Positions 13,401 through 14,143 of a DNA stretch of 14,143 nucleotides are shown one piece after another; position 1 is the stretch's first letter; every line of letters starts with the position of its first letter. The stretch is from Treponema sp. UBA3662. Its GTDB lineage: Bacteria; Spirochaetota; Spirochaetia; Treponematales; Treponemataceae. Below the pieces are notes generated by a model, which was not told the origin of the DNA, did not search any database, and saw only the letters and a program-made list of their open reading frames with translations. A program made the translations under genes and the position numbers. The stretch lies in the NCBI GenBank assembly GCA_002373205.1, contig DFJV01000069.1, positions 9,819-23,961 of the forward strand, read 5' to 3'.

Positions 13401-14143
13401 ACACACAAAAAACAGAATACGACTCCCTTGGCAGAAAGACACTGTCTTTAAGATGCCAGCTTAGCGACGGAAAAACTGTCAAAGAGCAAATTGAATACGA
13501 TGACAAGACAGGAAGCGTCACTTGCACAAGCGGAAACTTTTCTTCAAAGTTCAAATATGATGCGTGGGGAAATTTACTGTCCGATGATGAAAGCGGAAAA
13601 AGCTATTCCTATGACGAAGACGGAAATTGCATTGCAGAAGAAAGTGAAGGCTCAAAAAAATACTATCTTTACAATGCCTTTGGAAAAGTCTCCCAAATTA
13701 AAGACGGAACAAATGAAGAAAACTTTTTCTATGACGCAAAAGGAAACCTTCTAAAACAGACAGACATACTCGGAAACCTTCTTGAATGCACCTACGATTC
13801 CTTTGACAGATGCACTTCAAAAAAGGAAAGAGGAATGCCACAAAAGGAATTTGCCTATGACGGCTCTGGACTGATTGTAAAAACCTTTGAAGCAGGCGAT
13901 TTGATTCAGCAGAAAGCATATTCAAAAGACCTCCGCACTTTAACCACAAAAGATGCGCTTGGCAATTCAAGAACTTACAACTTTGACCAGTTTGGAAGAC
14001 TCATTGGCGAAACAAATGCACTTGGAAAAAGCAGAAAGATTAGCTACAAGGCAAAAGATTCATCCGTTACCACAAGCGACTTTAACGGAAATACAAGCAC
14101 GCAAACTTATTCCGAAGAAGACGGAATTCAAGTTACGAAATAT
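10433..14143 (+). CDS. Giant secreted RHS/YD-repeat protein, 3' end beyond window
   Basis: Open for 1237 codons with no stop; the gene is cut by the window edge. Residues 1-24 are a Sec signal peptide (KKTLCLGAGILIFQVNA, likely cut after NA). Residues 35-90 are a Ser/Gly-rich low-complexity linker. At 212 begins GDPVFISSGKFFINDYD, running to about 268 and containing FRNLL and FGNQWFCSLD: the DUF6531 module that opens RHS shells. Residues about 275-340 are a charged coiled coil (IKEELAENEKELNRL...), unusual at that place. From about 365 onward dozens of YD repeats follow, for example YDSYGNL at 606, YDENGNLVKKTDAEGR at 889 and YDAKGNLLKQTD at 1100. RHS/YD proteins form a hollow beta shell around a variable C-terminal effector; that end is not visible here. 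It is last in the visible operon. Cargo of the upstream secretion machine is my inference; a surface adhesin or wall-associated protein is the alternative. Confidence 0.95.
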   Translation, partial: MKLSKILKKTLCLGAGILIFQVNAITMPLLKFAVGVSGGSAASSSASSSSSGNSGSSGSSGGESSSSASGSTSSDSGSDGGGESAGATGDAFSDTVLDTTGGTAASNESQAESLSSAIASIGAAISGLFSGIQSALSSLGSMFSSSKSSSANSPGYLNFSHIPNLFNKDGIFNVALFANPFGNDSSTGSASAIQGALPSNVTEEAKAPSLAGDPVFISSGKFFINDYDASFKWGINDFVLFRNLLSGNHSCGSFGNQWFCSLDTRIIRGTSTKGIEKIKEELAENEKELNRLSSSIHTLPMEYRSDLLTKYANAESRIKAARNKIQQMEKNAAKNKELNKHSSWGYEEQANQMNANSIMFIDDNGNIYILDLNTSSNTYENCDKASAKEVYASPTSDGGLEIHYLSGMVKKFSAYGLPEYYKDRYGSTITFSLDDSQKVKSIQHKEKDILSFTRNEKNYLTKVTNELTGQESTFYYEENNLVKVLDSDNDIIQYEYDQDGDIKKCIKADGTFNEIFYGNNSSNKDEKKVIAVINEEGWKETFDGDFSKGKLVYTDPDGNTATYFFEDGNHITKEIYSDGTFKKRTYNSKNQITSLENNYGLKKFYYDSYGNLTKASYSDGSSEKWIYQQPFNLLVSYCDRDSILTSFEYDSTGFLTSVKRDGKTILSYEGNGWGGVAKSHGFDEGIFDYDAESYTLTKDKSGRYEYDLQGRIASYTNTQGKLWTWSYDGRTTTIRTPNNIEQKITRNNRKDIVCKSEKDLLSGKTKVLLISYGKSHNILEIKSGIGNDIKTATENARLKSSYEYTPSGKLKASYLWNYSAAAKNDAHCIKTEYEYNASGDIVKERRSFADENKKTTGKVYCQEFEYSFEGGNKIVTTKKDGILFAREFYDENGNLVKKTDAEGRSTSYKFSAAGKISEFTNPYGGVTKYLHAPASGQISSIIQDKIHIYDFCYGEDGRLKSRTKANGFTTDFSYQEEDGIKTVTESTKTYTQKTEYDSLGRKTLSLRCQLSDGKTVKEQIEYDDKTGSVTCTSGNFSSKFKYDAWGNLLSDDESGKSYSYDEDGNCIAEESEGSKKYYLYNAFGKVSQIKDGTNEENFFYDAKGNLLKQTDILGNLLECTYDSFDRCTSKKERGMPQKEFAYDGSGLIVKTFEAGDLIQQKAYSKDLRTLTTKDALGNSRTYNFDQFGRLIGETNALGKSRKISYKAKDSSVTTSDFNGNTSTQTYSEEDGIQVTKY

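Noticed and set aside
1..14143. CRISPR array, tRNA, rRNA, integrase or IS element
   Set aside because: No regularly spaced identical repeats, cloverleaf sequence, rRNA core or transposase motifs are seen on either strand.

Overview
The window (roughly 40% GC by eye) looks like a Gram-negative bacterium with many lipoproteins, most likely a host-associated spirochete of the Treponema type. This rests on general character: A/T-rich wobble use, relaxed lipoboxes, a DUF4230 protein, a clostripain-type lipoprotein, and dispersed GTCAT...CTTGA...ATC palindromes. No rRNA or housekeeping marker confirms it.

Layout. Positions 1-71 hold a short direct repeat and a palindromic repeat element. Positions 72-815 (minus strand) encode a membrane-anchored DUF4230 protein, transcribed away from everything else. 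Positions 816-1510 form a long divergent intergenic region with no convincing gene. It carries several hairpins, a two-copy 97-bp-period repeat and a second CTTGA-loop palindrome. From 1511 to beyond the right edge, eleven plus-strand genes lie head to tail, with junctions from a 32-nt overlap to a 21-nt gap, and are almost certainly one operon.

The operon has two parts. The first is a compact type II secretion (T2SS)-like machine: secretin (gspD), assembly ATPase (gspE), inner-membrane platform (gspF) and major pseudopilin (gspG, with the Ca-loop typical of T2SS). These are followed by a 72-aa pilin-shaped protein, a 114-aa protein that starts exactly like a mature pseudopilin but has no leader peptide, and a 410-aa single-span protein placed where GspL/GspM-type assembly proteins would be. 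The second part is the likely cell-surface or cargo set: two small lipoproteins, a clostripain-family (C11) cysteine peptidase lipoprotein, and a giant RHS/YD-repeat protein with a Sec signal peptide. The giant protein is still open after 1237 codons, where the window ends.

The most interesting reading, which is inference, is a dedicated export system. The RHS protein would cross the inner membrane by Sec and the outer membrane through the secretin, with the C11 protease and small lipoproteins acting as processing, pilotin or immunity factors. GspC, a prepilin peptidase and a recognisable GspL are not seen here, and the ATPase lacks its usual C-terminal zinc module, so the machine is either minimal or partly encoded elsewhere.
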